This document shows positions 8,130 through 16,902 of a stretch of 64,000 nucleotides of DNA, piece after piece (the first letter of the stretch is position 1; each line of letters begins with the position of its first letter). The notes under the pieces are model-generated. The model saw nothing but the letters and a program-made list of their open reading frames with translations, had not been told where the DNA came from and searched no databases. Where the stretch lies: positions 17,766-81,765 of the forward strand of contig JBKQSP010000025.1 of assembly GCA_052143575.1 (NCBI GenBank). The letters run 5' to 3'. The position numbers and the translations under genes are program-made. This stretch comes from JAKACA01 sp052143575. GTDB taxonomy: Bacteria; Actinomycetota; Acidimicrobiia; Acidimicrobiales; Bog-793.

Positions 8130-10516
8130 CGACGACCGAGTCCGTAGCCGCCTCCGCCACACCCGTCGTCGGGACGCGGCGGTTGCGCAAGGAGGATCCG
8201 CCGCTTCTCACGGGGGAGTCCATCTTCGTCGCCGACCTCAAGGTCCCGGGCTCCTTGCACATCGCCCTCGTGCGCAGCCCGTTGGCACACGCCCGCATCC
8301 TCTCGGTCGACCTGGCGCCGGCCCTCTCGATGCCGGGCGTCGTCGCTGCCTTCTCCGGCGCCGACCTGCGGGAGGCCTGGGCCGCCCCGATGCCGTGCGC
8401 CTGGCCCGTCACGCCCGACATGAAGAACCCCACCCACCTGCCCCTCGCCGTCGACGTCGCCTGCTACGTGGGCGACGCCGTGGCCGTCGTCGTGGCGGAG
8501 AGCGAGTACGCCGCCCAGGACGCCGCCGAGGCGGTCGTCGTCGAGTACGACCCGCTGCCCGCCGTCGTCGGCCTGGAGGACGCCCTCTCGGACCGTGTCC
8601 TTGTGCACGAGGAGCTCGGCACGAACACGAGCTACGTCTGGGAGCTGACGCCGGACGCCGCCGCCGTGGAGGCGGCCTTCGCCGGCGCCGCCCACCACGT
8701 CACGAAGCGGTACGTGCAGCAGCGGTTGATCCCCTCGGCCATGGAGCCCCGCGGCGTCGTCGTCGTGCCGCAGCCGTTCGGCGGGGAGTACACGCTCTAC
8801 TCGGCCACCCAGATCCCCCACATCTTGAAGATCATGCTCGCCATCACGTGCGGGATTCCGGAGACGAGCCTGCGGGTGATCGCCCCCTCGGTGGGGGGAG
8901 GCTTCGGCTCCAAGCTGAACGTCTATGCCGAGGAGATGCTCGCCCTCGTTCTCGCCAAGCGCCTCGGTCGCCCGATCCGCTGGGTGGAAGAGCGCTCCGA
9001 GAACAGCCACGCCACCATCCAGGGGCGCGGCCAGATCCAGCACATCGAGCTGGCGGCGGACGCCGACGGCAGGATCACGGCCGTGCGCGTGAAGCTGCTC
9101 GCCGACATGGGCGCCTACCTCCAGCTCGTGACGCCCGGCATCCCGCTCCTCGGTGCCTTCCTGTATGCCGGCGTCTACGACGTCCCCGCCTACTCGTTCT
9201 CGTGCACATCGGTCTTCACGACGAAGACGCCGACGGACGCCTATCGAGGGGCGGGCCGCCCGGAGGCGACCTACGCCATCGAGCGGGCCATCGACGCCCT
9301 CGCGGTCGCGGTGGGTATCGACGCCGTCGAGATCCGTCGTCGCAACTTCGTGAAGAGCGAGCAGTTCCCCTACACCTCGGTGGCGGGCCTCGTCTACGAC
9401 AGCGGTCAGTACGAGCTCGCTCTCGACAAGGCGCTCGAGGTGGCCGGTTACCAGGCGCTGCGGGACGAGCATGCACGCCGCCGGGCGGCCGGCGAGTCGA
9501 AGCAGCTCGGAATCGGGGTGTCGTCGTACATGGAGATGTGCGGTCTCGCCCCCTCGCGAGTGCTCGCCTCCCTCAACTACTCGGCCGGTGGATGGGAGGC
9601 GGCCACGGTGCGACTGCTGCCGACGGGCAAGGTGCAGGTCGTGACGGGTTCCTCCCCTCACGGGCAGGGGCACGAGACGTCCTGGTCGATGATCGTGGCC
9701 GACCGGCTCGGTGTCAGCCCCGACGACGTCGATGTCCTCCACTCCGACACGGCCATCTCTCCCTACGGCCTCGACACCTACGGTTCGCGCTCGCTGCCCG
9801 TCGGCGGGGTCGCCGTGGCACTGGCCACCGACAAGGTCATCGACAAGGCGCGCGAGATCGCCGCCCACCTCCTCGAAGCCGCCGCCGAGGATCTCGAGCT
9901 GTCGGGCGGTTCGTTCCGCGTCAAGGGCTCGCCGAGCATGGAGGTGGCTCTCGGAACGGTCGCCTTCGAGGCTTTCACGGCGCACAACCTGCCTGACGGG
10001 ATGGAGCCGAACCTGGAGGCGTCGGTGCACTACGACCCGCCGAATTTCTCGTTTCCCTTCGGCACCCACATCGCCGTCGTCGAAATCGACACCGAGACGG
10101 GTCACGTCCATCTCGATCGCTACATCGCCGTCGACGACTGCGGCAACCAGGTGAACCCGCTCATTGTCGAGGGGCAGGTGCACGGCGGCATCGTGCAGGG
10201 GGTGGCGCAGGCCCTCTGGGAGGAGGCCGTCTACGACGACGAGGGCAACCTGCTCACGAGCACGCTCATCGACTATCTCGTGCCGGCTGCCTCCGAGCTG
10301 CCGAGCTTCGAGACGGCCTCCACGATCACGCCGAGCCCGACGAACCTGCTCGGCGTGAAGGGCGTCGGAGAGGCCGGCACGATCGGCTCGGCGCCGGCGG
10401 TCATGAACGCCATCGTGGATGCCCTGACGCCCTTCGGCGTCGCCGATCTGGAGATGCCCGCAACGCCCGAGCGTGTCTGGCGGGCGATCGCCCAAGCAAA
10501 CGAGGAGGCCCGATGA
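8126..10516 (+). CDS. Xanthine dehydrogenase-family molybdopterin-binding subunit, form II CoxL-like
   Basis: 796 residues. This is the catalytic subunit carrying Mo-molybdopterin cytosine dinucleotide. The active-site loop reads AYRGAGR (372-378). This is the signature of form II 'CO dehydrogenase', whereas genuine high-activity CoxL has AYxCSFR. The conserved C-terminal glutamate is present in GVGEAG (Glu749). CO oxidation by form II enzymes is doubtful, and many members hydroxylate aromatic or heterocyclic substrates. The start overlaps the upstream stop as ATGA, and the stop overlaps the FAD-subunit start the same way, so the three proteins are translationally coupled and probably form a (LMS)2 complex. 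Confidence 0.94.
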   Translation: MTTTESVAASATPVVGTRRLRKEDPPLLTGESIFVADLKVPGSLHIALVRSPLAHARILSVDLAPALSMPGVVAAFSGADLREAWAAPMPCAWPVTPDMKNPTHLPLAVDVACYVGDAVAVVVAESEYAAQDAAEAVVVEYDPLPAVVGLEDALSDRVLVHEELGTNTSYVWELTPDAAAVEAAFAGAAHHVTKRYVQQRLIPSAMEPRGVVVVPQPFGGEYTLYSATQIPHILKIMLAITCGIPETSLRVIAPSVGGGFGSKLNVYAEEMLALVLAKRLGRPIRWVEERSENSHATIQGRGQIQHIELAADADGRITAVRVKLLADMGAYLQLVTPGIPLLGAFLYAGVYDVPAYSFSCTSVFTTKTPTDAYRGAGRPEATYAIERAIDALAVAVGIDAVEIRRRNFVKSEQFPYTSVAGLVYDSGQYELALDKALEVAGYQALRDEHARRRAAGESKQLGIGVSSYMEMCGLAPSRVLASLNYSAGGWEAATVRLLPTGKVQVVTGSSPHGQGHETSWSMIVADRLGVSPDDVDVLHSDTAISPYGLDTYGSRSLPVGGVAVALATDKVIDKAREIAAHLLEAAAEDLELSGGSFRVKGSPSMEVALGTVAFEAFTAHNLPDGMEPNLEASVHYDPPNFSFPFGTHIAVVEIDTETGHVHLDRYIAVDDCGNQVNPLIVEGQVHGGIVQGVAQALWEEAVYDDEGNLLTSTLIDYLVPAASELPSFETASTITPSPTNLLGVKGVGEAGTIGSAPAVMNAIVDALTPFGVADLEMPATPERVWRAIAQANEEAR

Positions 10517-11334
10517 TCCCGTCATCGTTCGACTACCGCCGAGCTGCCTCCCTCGAGGAGGCCATCACCCTGCTGAGCGAAGGGGGCGAGGACGTCAAGC
10601 TGCTGGCCGGAGGCCACTCCCTGCTGCCCCTCATGAAGCTGCGGCTCGCCTCGCCCTCCCTGCTCGTCGACATCGCGCACGTCCGCGAGCTCTCCTACGT
10701 GCGCGACGCCGGCGACCACATCGCCGTCGGGTCGCTCACCCGCCACGCCGACGTCCACCACAGCGACGTGGTGCGCGCCGCCGTCCCCATCCTCGCCCAT
10801 GTCGCCGGTCAGATCGGCGACCCACAGGTACGTCACCGCGGAACCATCGGCGGCTCCATCGCCCACGGCGATCCCGCTTCGGACCTGCCGGCGGTGTGCC
10901 TGGCCCTGCGAGCGACCTTCGTGCTCGTCGGGCCAACAGGCGAGCGGCTCGTGCCGGCGACGGAGTTTTTCACGAGCTTCCTCGAGACGGCGCTCGCCCG
11001 CGACGAGGTGCTCACTGAGATCCGCCTTCCGAAGGTGCCGGCCGCCGGGTGGTCGTTCCAGAAGTTCAGCCTGCGGGCACAGGACTGGGCGATCGTCGGC
11101 GTGGCAGCCGTGCGGAACGGCACCACCGGCGTCGCCCTCGTCAACATGGCGGACACGCCCGTGCTCGCCGCCGGCGTGGAAGCAGCCGTGTCCGGGGGAG
11201 CATCGGCGGCCGAGGCCGCCGAGCACGCCTCGGACGGTTTGGAGCCGCCGAGCGACGTTCGCTCCTCGGGCGAGTACCGCCGCCACCTCGCCACCGTTCT
11301 CGTGCGCAGGGCTCTCGAGGAGGCGGGCGGCTGA
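10513..11334 (+). CDS. FAD-binding subunit of molybdenum hydroxylase (CoxM-like)
   Basis: 273 residues. The FAD site motifs AGGHSLLPLMKLRLA (near residue 33) and TIGGSIAHGDPASDLPA (near residue 113) are both typical of the CoxM/CutM family. A C-terminal CO-dehydrogenase flavoprotein domain follows. The subunit hands electrons from the iron-sulfur subunit to the final acceptor. It is the third gene of the S-L-M operon. No accessory CoxD/E/F/G maturation gene follows; instead a cytochrome P450 starts 40 bases downstream on the same strand. Confidence 0.94.
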   Translation: MIPSSFDYRRAASLEEAITLLSEGGEDVKLLAGGHSLLPLMKLRLASPSLLVDIAHVRELSYVRDAGDHIAVGSLTRHADVHHSDVVRAAVPILAHVAGQIGDPQVRHRGTIGGSIAHGDPASDLPAVCLALRATFVLVGPTGERLVPATEFFTSFLETALARDEVLTEIRLPKVPAAGWSFQKFSLRAQDWAIVGVAAVRNGTTGVALVNMADTPVLAAGVEAAVSGGASAAEAAEHASDGLEPPSDVRSSGEYRRHLATVLVRRALEEAGG

Positions 11335-11373
11335 CATCCGCCCCGCCCGGATCGGCGCCGCCACGATGATCGA

Positions 11374-12612
11374 GTGGGCGGTGCCGTCGTGAGCGTCAGC
11401 GTTCACGAGCTGGATCTTCCCGTCCTCGAGACGGTCGGGCTCGACCGCCCGGCGGCTCTCGAGCGCACGGCCGCAGCCCGCCGGGAGAGCTGGCTGGCCA
11501 AGACGGCGATGGGTTTCTCGGTCATGACGCACGAAGACGCCCGCGCCCTCTTGCGTGATCGCCGTTTCCACTCCGCCTTGTCCATGCTCCCGGCGCGTGC
11601 CGGCCTCGAGCCGGACGGCTACCTCTCGAGGCGCCGTCGCTCGATCCTGTCGATGGACGGCATCGAGCACACGCGCTTGCGCCGCTTCGTCTCGCCGGCC
11701 TTCACGCCGGCGGCGGCCGAGCGGCATCGGCCCTTCATCCACGAGACGATCGCCGGTTTGGTCGACGCCGTGGCGGGCACGGGGTCCTGTGACCTCGTCT
11801 CGGCCGTGTGCGAGCCCTATCCCATCCCGGTCATCTGCGAGCTGCTGGGAGCCCCGAAAGAGGACTGGCGTCTCTTCTCGCAGTGGGCGACCGACATCTT
11901 CCGGATCTTCAACCAAGACCTCGAGACCGATCTGCCGGCGATCGAGCGGGCCTCCGGCGAGTTGGACGCCTACGTGCGCGCCATGGTGGAAGAGCGGCGC
12001 CTCGATCCCCGCCGCGACCTGCTGAGCGACCTCATCGCCATCGAGGAGGCGGGCGACCGCCTCTCGAGCGACGAGCTCGTGATGCTCGCCGAGGCGGTCC
12101 TCATGGCCGGCACGGATACGACCCGAAACCAGCTCGGTTGCAGCGTCGCCCTCTTCGCCGAGCACCCCGAGCAGTGGCGGCTCCTCGGCACCCATCCGGA
12201 GCTGGCACGAAACGCCGTCGAGGAGACGATGCGGCTGCTCGGAGCCGTCCGCGGCACCGCCCGCGTGGCGGCCGAGGACGTCGAGTATCGGGGCGTCCTC
12301 TTCCCGAAGGGGACCTTCGTGGCCTTCTCGTTGTCCGGCTCCAACCGCGACGGCGCCGCCTTCGCCGAGCCGGACGCCCTCGACATCACGGCCGAGCGGG
12401 AAGCCGCCCAGCTCACCTTCGGCTGGGGGATCCACCACTGCCTCGGGGCCGGGTTGGCTCGCGTCGAGCTGCAGGAGGGGCTCACGGTGCTGTCGCAACG
12501 GCTCCCCGACATGGAACTGGACGGCGTCGTCGAGTGGAAGCCGGCGACGTTCGGAATCTGGGGGCCGGCCTCGCTCCCGTTGCGGTTCACGCCGACGGCG
12601 CCCGTCGCCTGA
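11374..12612 (+). CDS. Cytochrome P450
   Basis: 412 residues, a normal length for a soluble bacterial class I P450. The I-helix oxygen-activation motif is AGTDTT, the K-helix ExxR is ETMR, and the heme loop FGWGIHHCLG places Cys356 as the proximal ligand. No ferredoxin or reductase gene is adjacent, so electrons must come from elsewhere. The same strand and 40-base spacing to the molybdenum hydroxylase genes suggest a shared transcript, perhaps for stepwise hydroxylation of one substrate, but that is inference. GTG at 11374 is used; a second GTG five codons later is also possible. Confidence 0.93.
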   Translation: MGGAVVSVSVHELDLPVLETVGLDRPAALERTAAARRESWLAKTAMGFSVMTHEDARALLRDRRFHSALSMLPARAGLEPDGYLSRRRRSILSMDGIEHTRLRRFVSPAFTPAAAERHRPFIHETIAGLVDAVAGTGSCDLVSAVCEPYPIPVICELLGAPKEDWRLFSQWATDIFRIFNQDLETDLPAIERASGELDAYVRAMVEERRLDPRRDLLSDLIAIEEAGDRLSSDELVMLAEAVLMAGTDTTRNQLGCSVALFAEHPEQWRLLGTHPELARNAVEETMRLLGAVRGTARVAAEDVEYRGVLFPKGTFVAFSLSGSNRDGAAFAEPDALDITAEREAAQLTFGWGIHHCLGAGLARVELQEGLTVLSQRLPDMELDGVVEWKPATFGIWGPASLPLRFTPTAPVA

Positions 12613-12628
12613 GGGGCACGCCGCACCC

Positions 12629-14272
12629 TCAACCGGCCTGCAGGGCGAGAGCGCTCTCGGCCTCGGTGAGCAGGGCGACGTCGTCGCTCACCGAATGTGC
12701 CGCCGCCGTCGCTCCGTGTCGCCGCAGCACGACCATGCTGGCCGCCGCCCCGGCGAGCGCCACCGCAGCCGCCACTCGCATGCCGGTGCTCATCGCCGTC
12801 GTGAAAGCCTGGTGAGCGGCGGCCACGAGCTCCCCGCCGCTCGCACCGCCGACGCGGCTGCCGACAGCGTCGGCGGCGGCGATCGATCCGGTCGCCAGTT
12901 TCACGACGACGGCGGGGGCATGGTGGACGGCGAGGACGTTGCCGAGGCGGCTCCGGTAGAGGGCGGCCGCCAGGCTGCCGACGACGGCGACGCCAAGGGC
13001 GCCGCCGACCTCGCGGATCGTGTCGTTGACGGCGCTGCCCGCACCGGCCTGGTGGGTGGGAACGGCTGTCATGATCGTCGTGCTGGCCGGAGCCATGACG
13101 AGCCCCATGCCGGCTCCCATGACGGCGACGGCGAGGGCGAGTGGCGGGTAGGTCGTGTGCACGCCGGCGGTGGAAAGGTCGAGCAGCCCGAGGCCCATGA
13201 GCGCCATGCCGGCCGGGATGACGGTGCGGATACCGACCCGCTTGGCGAGGACCGTCGAGAGCGGGGAGACGGCACCCATGGCGATGGCGAAAGGCAAGGC
13301 GCGCAGGCCGGCCGAGAGGGGGCTGTAGCCGTGCACGAGCTGCAGGTACTGGGTGAGGACGAAGAGGCTGCCGAAGAGGGCGAAGAACACGACCGTCACG
13401 GAGCCGGCGGCCGCCGAGAAGGCGCCGGAGCGAAACACGCGCAGGTCGACGAGCGGGCGCGCGATCCTCAGCTCCCACCAGACGAAGACGGCGAGAGCGG
13501 CCAGCCCTGCGAGCGCCTCGGCGCCGGTGACCGGCGTGAGCCAGCCGCGCACGGGCGCCTCGATGATGGCGTCGACGAGGGCGAAGAGGGCGGCGGCGAC
13601 GAGCGCCGTGCCGAGGAGGTCGAGGCGACGCCCTCTCGGTTCGGCCGTCTCGGGAACGGTGCGGAGCACCCCGACGAGGGCGACGGCGACGAGCGGGACG
13701 TTGATGAGAAAGACGCTCCCCCACCAGAAGTGGGCGAGCAACAGCCCGCCCAGGGTGGGGCCGATCACGATGCCGACGCCGGCGACGGCCGACCAGGCGG
13801 CGATGGCTTGCGGGCGTTCCTTTGGAGGGAAGACGGCGTTGAGGATGGAGAGGGTCGCCGGCATGACGAAGGCGGCGCCCAGCCCCATGACGATGCGGGC
13901 GGCGACGAGCACGCCGGCGCTCGAGGTGAGCGAAGCGCCGAGGCTCCCGAGGGCGAAGACGGTGAGGCCGCCGACGAGGGAGCGGCGGCGTCCGTACTGG
14001 TCGCCGAGGGCACCGGCCGGGATGAGGAGGGCGGCGAAGCACAACGTGTAGGCGTCCGTGATCCACTGCAGCGACGAGGTACCGGCGTGCAGCACGCGGG
14101 CGATCGTCGGCAGCGCCGTGTTGAGGATCGTGTTGTCGATGACGACGACGAGCAGGCTGAGGCACAGCACCGCCAGGATCTGCTTGCGGCGGGGGTGGCC
14201 GTCCGGCCACCGGGCGGTGACGGCGCCACCGGCCATTGGAGCCACGGTTGTGGGTGTGCTGTCGATGCGCAT
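12629..14272 (-). CDS. MFS transporter, DHA2 (EmrB/QacA) family drug exporter
   Basis: 547 residues with about 14 hydrophobic segments, the number typical of the DHA2 family. The segment between the second and third helices has the MFS loop pattern GALGDQYGRRRSL. Later MGLGAAFVMPATLSIL and GPTLGGLL are characteristic of EmrB/QacA drug:proton antiporters. AGGAGGG lies upstream of the ATG. The gene diverges from a TetR regulator at 14363, and an inverted repeat covers its promoter, so it is most likely repressed by that TetR and induced by a toxic small molecule. Confidence 0.93.
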   Translation of the reverse strand: MRIDSTPTTVAPMAGGAVTARWPDGHPRRKQILAVLCLSLLVVVIDNTILNTALPTIARVLHAGTSSLQWITDAYTLCFAALLIPAGALGDQYGRRRSLVGGLTVFALGSLGASLTSSAGVLVAARIVMGLGAAFVMPATLSILNAVFPPKERPQAIAAWSAVAGVGIVIGPTLGGLLLAHFWWGSVFLINVPLVAVALVGVLRTVPETAEPRGRRLDLLGTALVAAALFALVDAIIEAPVRGWLTPVTGAEALAGLAALAVFVWWELRIARPLVDLRVFRSGAFSAAAGSVTVVFFALFGSLFVLTQYLQLVHGYSPLSAGLRALPFAIAMGAVSPLSTVLAKRVGIRTVIPAGMALMGLGLLDLSTAGVHTTYPPLALAVAVMGAGMGLVMAPASTTIMTAVPTHQAGAGSAVNDTIREVGGALGVAVVGSLAAALYRSRLGNVLAVHHAPAVVVKLATGSIAAADAVGSRVGGASGGELVAAAHQAFTTAMSTGMRVAAAVALAGAAASMVVLRRHGATAAAHSVSDDVALLTEAESALALQAG

Positions 14273-14296
14273 CGGGTCCCTCCTCGGACTGTGATC

Positions 14297-14353
14297 CTTA
14301 CATCCGTTCCCTTACGTCTGTAAGTATAACCAGATGAGCTAACAGATGTAAAG
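14297..14353 (-). promoter_or_regulatory. Promoter and candidate TetR operator of the DHA2 exporter
   Basis: On the minus strand a -35 TTTACA (14347-14352) and a -10 TTATAC (14324-14329) are separated by exactly 17 bases and point toward the exporter gene. The perfect inverted repeat CTTAC-N4-GTAAG (14311-14324) lies over the expected start site. Related half-sites occur at 14297-14306 (CTTACATCCG) and 14343-14353 (CAGATGTAAAG), giving three TTACrTCyG-like elements. This arrangement fits repression by the divergent TetR protein. Binding itself is inferred. Confidence 0.7.
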
Positions 14354-14362
14354 TAGAAACCC

Positions 14363-15070
14363 GTGACCTCTTCTCCCGAGTCCCCTCCACCGCTCAGGCC
14401 GGCGGCGGGCGCCCCTGCAGAGCTCCACCGGGGCAGGCGCCGCAACGCCCGCGGACAGGGCGCCCTGCTCGCCGACGAGATCGTCGCCGGCGCCCTCGCC
14501 ATCATCGAGCGGACGGGGTCGTCGGAAGCGGTCACCTTGCGGGCGGTCGCCCGCGAGATCGGCATCGCGGCGCCCTCGATCTACGCTCACTTCCCCGACC
14601 GGCAGGCCATCGTGATGGCCGCCCTCGTCCAGATCTTCGACGAGCTGCGCGACGCCATCGTCGCCGGCGTCGCCGAGCACACCGACGCCGTCGAGCGCCT
14701 CGTCTCCGGTTGCACGGCCTACGTCAGCTTTGCGCTCGCCCACCCGTCCCGCTACAACGTGCTGTTCTCCGAGGAGCGCATCGCCGACAGCGCCCACTGC
14801 CAGCCGGTGCTCGTCGGTCCCGGCGGCCGCCCTTTGCTCGAGTACGGCGCCGAGTCGTTCGCGCTCCTCGTCGACGCCCTCGAGGCGTGCGTGCAGTCAG
14901 GAGCCTCCAGCAGCTCAGACGTCGTCGCCGACAGCACGGCCATTTGGGTGGCGATGCACGGGGCCGTCAGCCTCCGCTTGGCGCTCCCGGGGTTCCCCTG
15001 GCCGGCGCCGGCCTGGCTCGTGCGGCGCTTTGCCCTGGCGCTCGGCCGGATCGAGCCGGCAGGCGCCTGA
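14363..15070 (+). CDS. TetR/AcrR family transcriptional regulator
   Basis: 235 residues. The N-terminal TetR helix-turn-helix is clear at about residues 50-80 (VTLRAVAREIGIAAPSIYAHFPDRQAIVMAAL). The C-terminal ligand-binding domain contains AHPSRYNVLFSEE, which resembles the WHG-type TetR C-terminal domain. Starting at GTG 14363, the first 35 residues are a flexible Pro/Ala-rich lead. It is divergently arranged with the DHA2 exporter and most likely represses it, and perhaps itself, through the repeats in the 90-base intergenic region. Confidence 0.92.
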   Translation: MTSSPESPPPLRPAAGAPAELHRGRRRNARGQGALLADEIVAGALAIIERTGSSEAVTLRAVAREIGIAAPSIYAHFPDRQAIVMAALVQIFDELRDAIVAGVAEHTDAVERLVSGCTAYVSFALAHPSRYNVLFSEERIADSAHCQPVLVGPGGRPLLEYGAESFALLVDALEACVQSGASSSSDVVADSTAIWVAMHGAVSLRLALPGFPWPAPAWLVRRFALALGRIEPAGA

Positions 15071-15112
15071 GCGCCTCAGCCCCAAGGTCTGGCGGCGCCG
15101 GGCTGGCCGGCC

Positions 15113-16189
15113 TCAGCTCGTCGCCGTCGTCGAGGCGACGACGACCGGAGCGGTGAGACTGCCGCTGTCGGCGACGAGACCGTCGAGCGGTCCGGAGATG
15201 GCCGTGTCCGTCTCGCCGATCACGAACGAGGTCGACGGGTCGAACACGACCTCTTCGTCGACACCGAGGGTCGTGTTCGGCACGGTGACGCCGACGCCGA
15301 GGCGGCCGTCCGGGCTGCTGGCGTTGGTTTGCACGGTGGCGCCGGGCGCCGTACCCAGGAGCTGGAAGGCGGCGCTTCGGACCTCCGGCGGCACCTGCCA
15401 GAGGCGCAGCAGCATGATCGCCGTGCTGTAGGCGGCGTCTCGAGGCACGGCGGCGCCCCCTGGTTCGCCGCTGACGAGGTGGCGCCGAGCGATCGCCAGG
15501 AGCTGTCGATAGAGCGTGCCCGGGTCGGAGGAGAGGCTGTCGGGCCGAGAGGTCCCGAGAAAGCGGAGGTCGAAGGCACCCGCCGTCACGGTCGTGTCGA
15601 GCGTGCTGGCTGCGGGGAGCTTCGGCTCGCCGGCTGCCTCCCAGGCCGCCTCGGCGGTGGCATTGGCGGGTACGGGGGCGCTCGAGCTGGCGGTCATGCG
15701 ACCGGCCCCGGCACCCGGCAGCCACCACTGCGTCGTGTCGGTGACTTCGAACCAGCCTGCCGCCGAGCCGTCGCCCACGTAGCCCCAGGTCCCCGGCGCA
15801 CCCTGCAGCGGTCCGAGCGCCTCCGTCTCGACATCGGTAGAGGTCCAGTACACGTAGTGGCCCGGGCCGGGCTGCAACACCGGCTGCCTGGCAGCTGTAA
15901 GGGCGAGGTGTTGGAGCAACGAGGCCCCGGGCGGCACCGTATCGGTGGGATGGCCGGCGCGCGGTGGCACCGTGAGCGGTCCGGCGCCGAGGACGACGGC
16001 GATGGCCACCACGGTGGCAAGGGCGGTCACCGAGATGGCGGCGACGGAGAGTCGGAGGGTCCGTCCGGCTGACGCCCGGCTGTAGCCGCGGCCGCTCGCG
16101 ATGCGCGTCGCCTGGGTGCGGTCGGCCGCCGGGACGATGATGTCACGCACCGGGTCTGCTCGTGACACGAGCGAGTCGAGATCTGTCAT
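15113..16189 (-). CDS. CU044_5270-like membrane protein, putative partner of ECF sigma factor
   Basis: 358 residues from ATG 16189, preceded by AAGGAGGAG. There is a short cytoplasmic N-terminus of about 45 residues, one transmembrane helix (about 48-70) and a large extracellular domain. This layout, directly after and overlapping a sigma-factor gene, matches the CU044_5270 family of Actinobacteria. No zinc anti-sigma motif (HxxxCxxC) is visible in the cytoplasmic part, so calling it an anti-sigma factor would be speculative. It may be a membrane sensor or effector coexpressed with the sigma factor. It converges with the TetR gene. Confidence 0.75.
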   Translation of the reverse strand: MTDLDSLVSRADPVRDIIVPAADRTQATRIASGRGYSRASAGRTLRLSVAAISVTALATVVAIAVVLGAGPLTVPPRAGHPTDTVPPGASLLQHLALTAARQPVLQPGPGHYVYWTSTDVETEALGPLQGAPGTWGYVGDGSAAGWFEVTDTTQWWLPGAGAGRMTASSSAPVPANATAEAAWEAAGEPKLPAASTLDTTVTAGAFDLRFLGTSRPDSLSSDPGTLYRQLLAIARRHLVSGEPGGAAVPRDAAYSTAIMLLRLWQVPPEVRSAAFQLLGTAPGATVQTNASSPDGRLGVGVTVPNTTLGVDEEVVFDPSTSFVIGETDTAISGPLDGLVADSGSLTAPVVVASTTATS

Positions 16190-16779
16190 TGCGAGCTCCT
16201 CCTTCTGCCGGCTGACGGTGCGAGGATGCCGGGCGAAAGAGACGCCCGGTCGGAGGCTGTGTCCGAGACGAGCTCGTCGCGCAGTCGAAGGCGGGCGCGG
16301 TGGAGGCGCAGGGCGACGGCGTTGACCGAGCAACCGAGGACCTCGGCAGCTGCGGCGTGGCTGAGCTCCTCCCACATCACGAGGCGGAGAACCTCTCGAT
16401 CGAGGGGGCGGAGTCGCCCGATGGCGTCGCGGACTCGATCGGTGAGCGGATCGATCGATCGAGGCGACAGCGGTGAGGGCTGCTCCGAGACGGCGCCCCG
16501 CACACGGGATTGCAGGCGGGACCTTCGCCAGCTCGTGCGGCGAGAACGAAGGACGCAGCGGCGGGCGACTCCGTAGAGCCAGAGACGGTCGCCCGGGGCC
16601 GCCGGCACCTCGTCGAAGCGCCGCCAGGCGACGGTGAAGATCTCGGCGACGACATCGGGCACCTCGCCCGGCGACTGGGTGAGGCGACGATGCACGTAGG
16701 CGTAGATGGCGGCGTACTGCTCGCTGTAGAAGGCCTCGAACCGCCGCACCGCCTCAGCGGGCGCCTGCTCGGTCGGCAT
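16186..16779 (-). CDS. ECF-type RNA polymerase sigma factor (sigma-70 family)
   Basis: 197 residues from ATG 16779 (MPTEQAPAEAVRRF). Region 2 spans about residues 12-85 (FEAFYSEQYAAIYAYVHRRL ... VAEIFTVAWRRFDEVP, with LYGVARRCVLRSRR). Region 4 spans about 130-180 (LRPLDREVLRLVMWEELSHAAAAEVLGCSVNAVALRLHRARLRLRDEL). The longer open frame upstream to 16938 covers the intergenic region and is rejected. The stop codon overlaps the start of the membrane-protein gene (ATGA), so the pair is cotranslated. A large XRE-NTPase regulator is divergent. Confidence 0.9.
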   Translation of the reverse strand: MPTEQAPAEAVRRFEAFYSEQYAAIYAYVHRRLTQSPGEVPDVVAEIFTVAWRRFDEVPAAPGDRLWLYGVARRCVLRSRRTSWRRSRLQSRVRGAVSEQPSPLSPRSIDPLTDRVRDAIGRLRPLDREVLRLVMWEELSHAAAAEVLGCSVNAVALRLHRARLRLRDELVSDTASDRASLSPGILAPSAGRRRSSQ

Positions 16780-16817
16780 CAGCGCGGCCCCACCGACGAC
16801 ATCATGACCCGTTCTTG

Positions 16818-16832
16818 CCCGGCAGAGCCGGG
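16818..16832. promoter_or_regulatory. Short perfect inverted repeat between sigma factor and XRE-NTPase genes
   Basis: CCCGGC-AGA-GCCGGG lies in the 123-base divergent region. It could be an operator shared by the two genes or a stem in the 5' leader of the rightward transcript. A TATCAT hexamer at about 16869-16874 is a possible -10 for the rightward gene. Both are weak calls in such GC-rich DNA. Confidence 0.3.
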
Positions 16833-16902
16833 AATCTTTCCGCCCGGGGGAGGCTCTCGGCGCTCCGATATCATCGCCAGCGGATCTCCCGGGGGGTATC
16901 AG

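Noticed and set aside
8126..10516. True aerobic CO dehydrogenase large subunit
   Set aside because: Active-site loop is AYRGAGR, not the AYxCSFR of form I CoxL.
8057..10525. 822-codon minus-strand frame opposite the Mo-subunit gene
   Set aside because: Composition is His/Arg/Gly/Asp-rich without domain motifs; exactly antisense to a strongly conserved gene.
10522..12498. Minus-strand frame over the FAD subunit and P450
   Set aside because: Shadow frame; the sense strand has intact P450 and CoxM motifs.
12695..14323. 542-codon plus-strand frame opposite the DHA2 exporter
   Set aside because: No hydrophobic or domain pattern; antisense artefact of the exporter gene.
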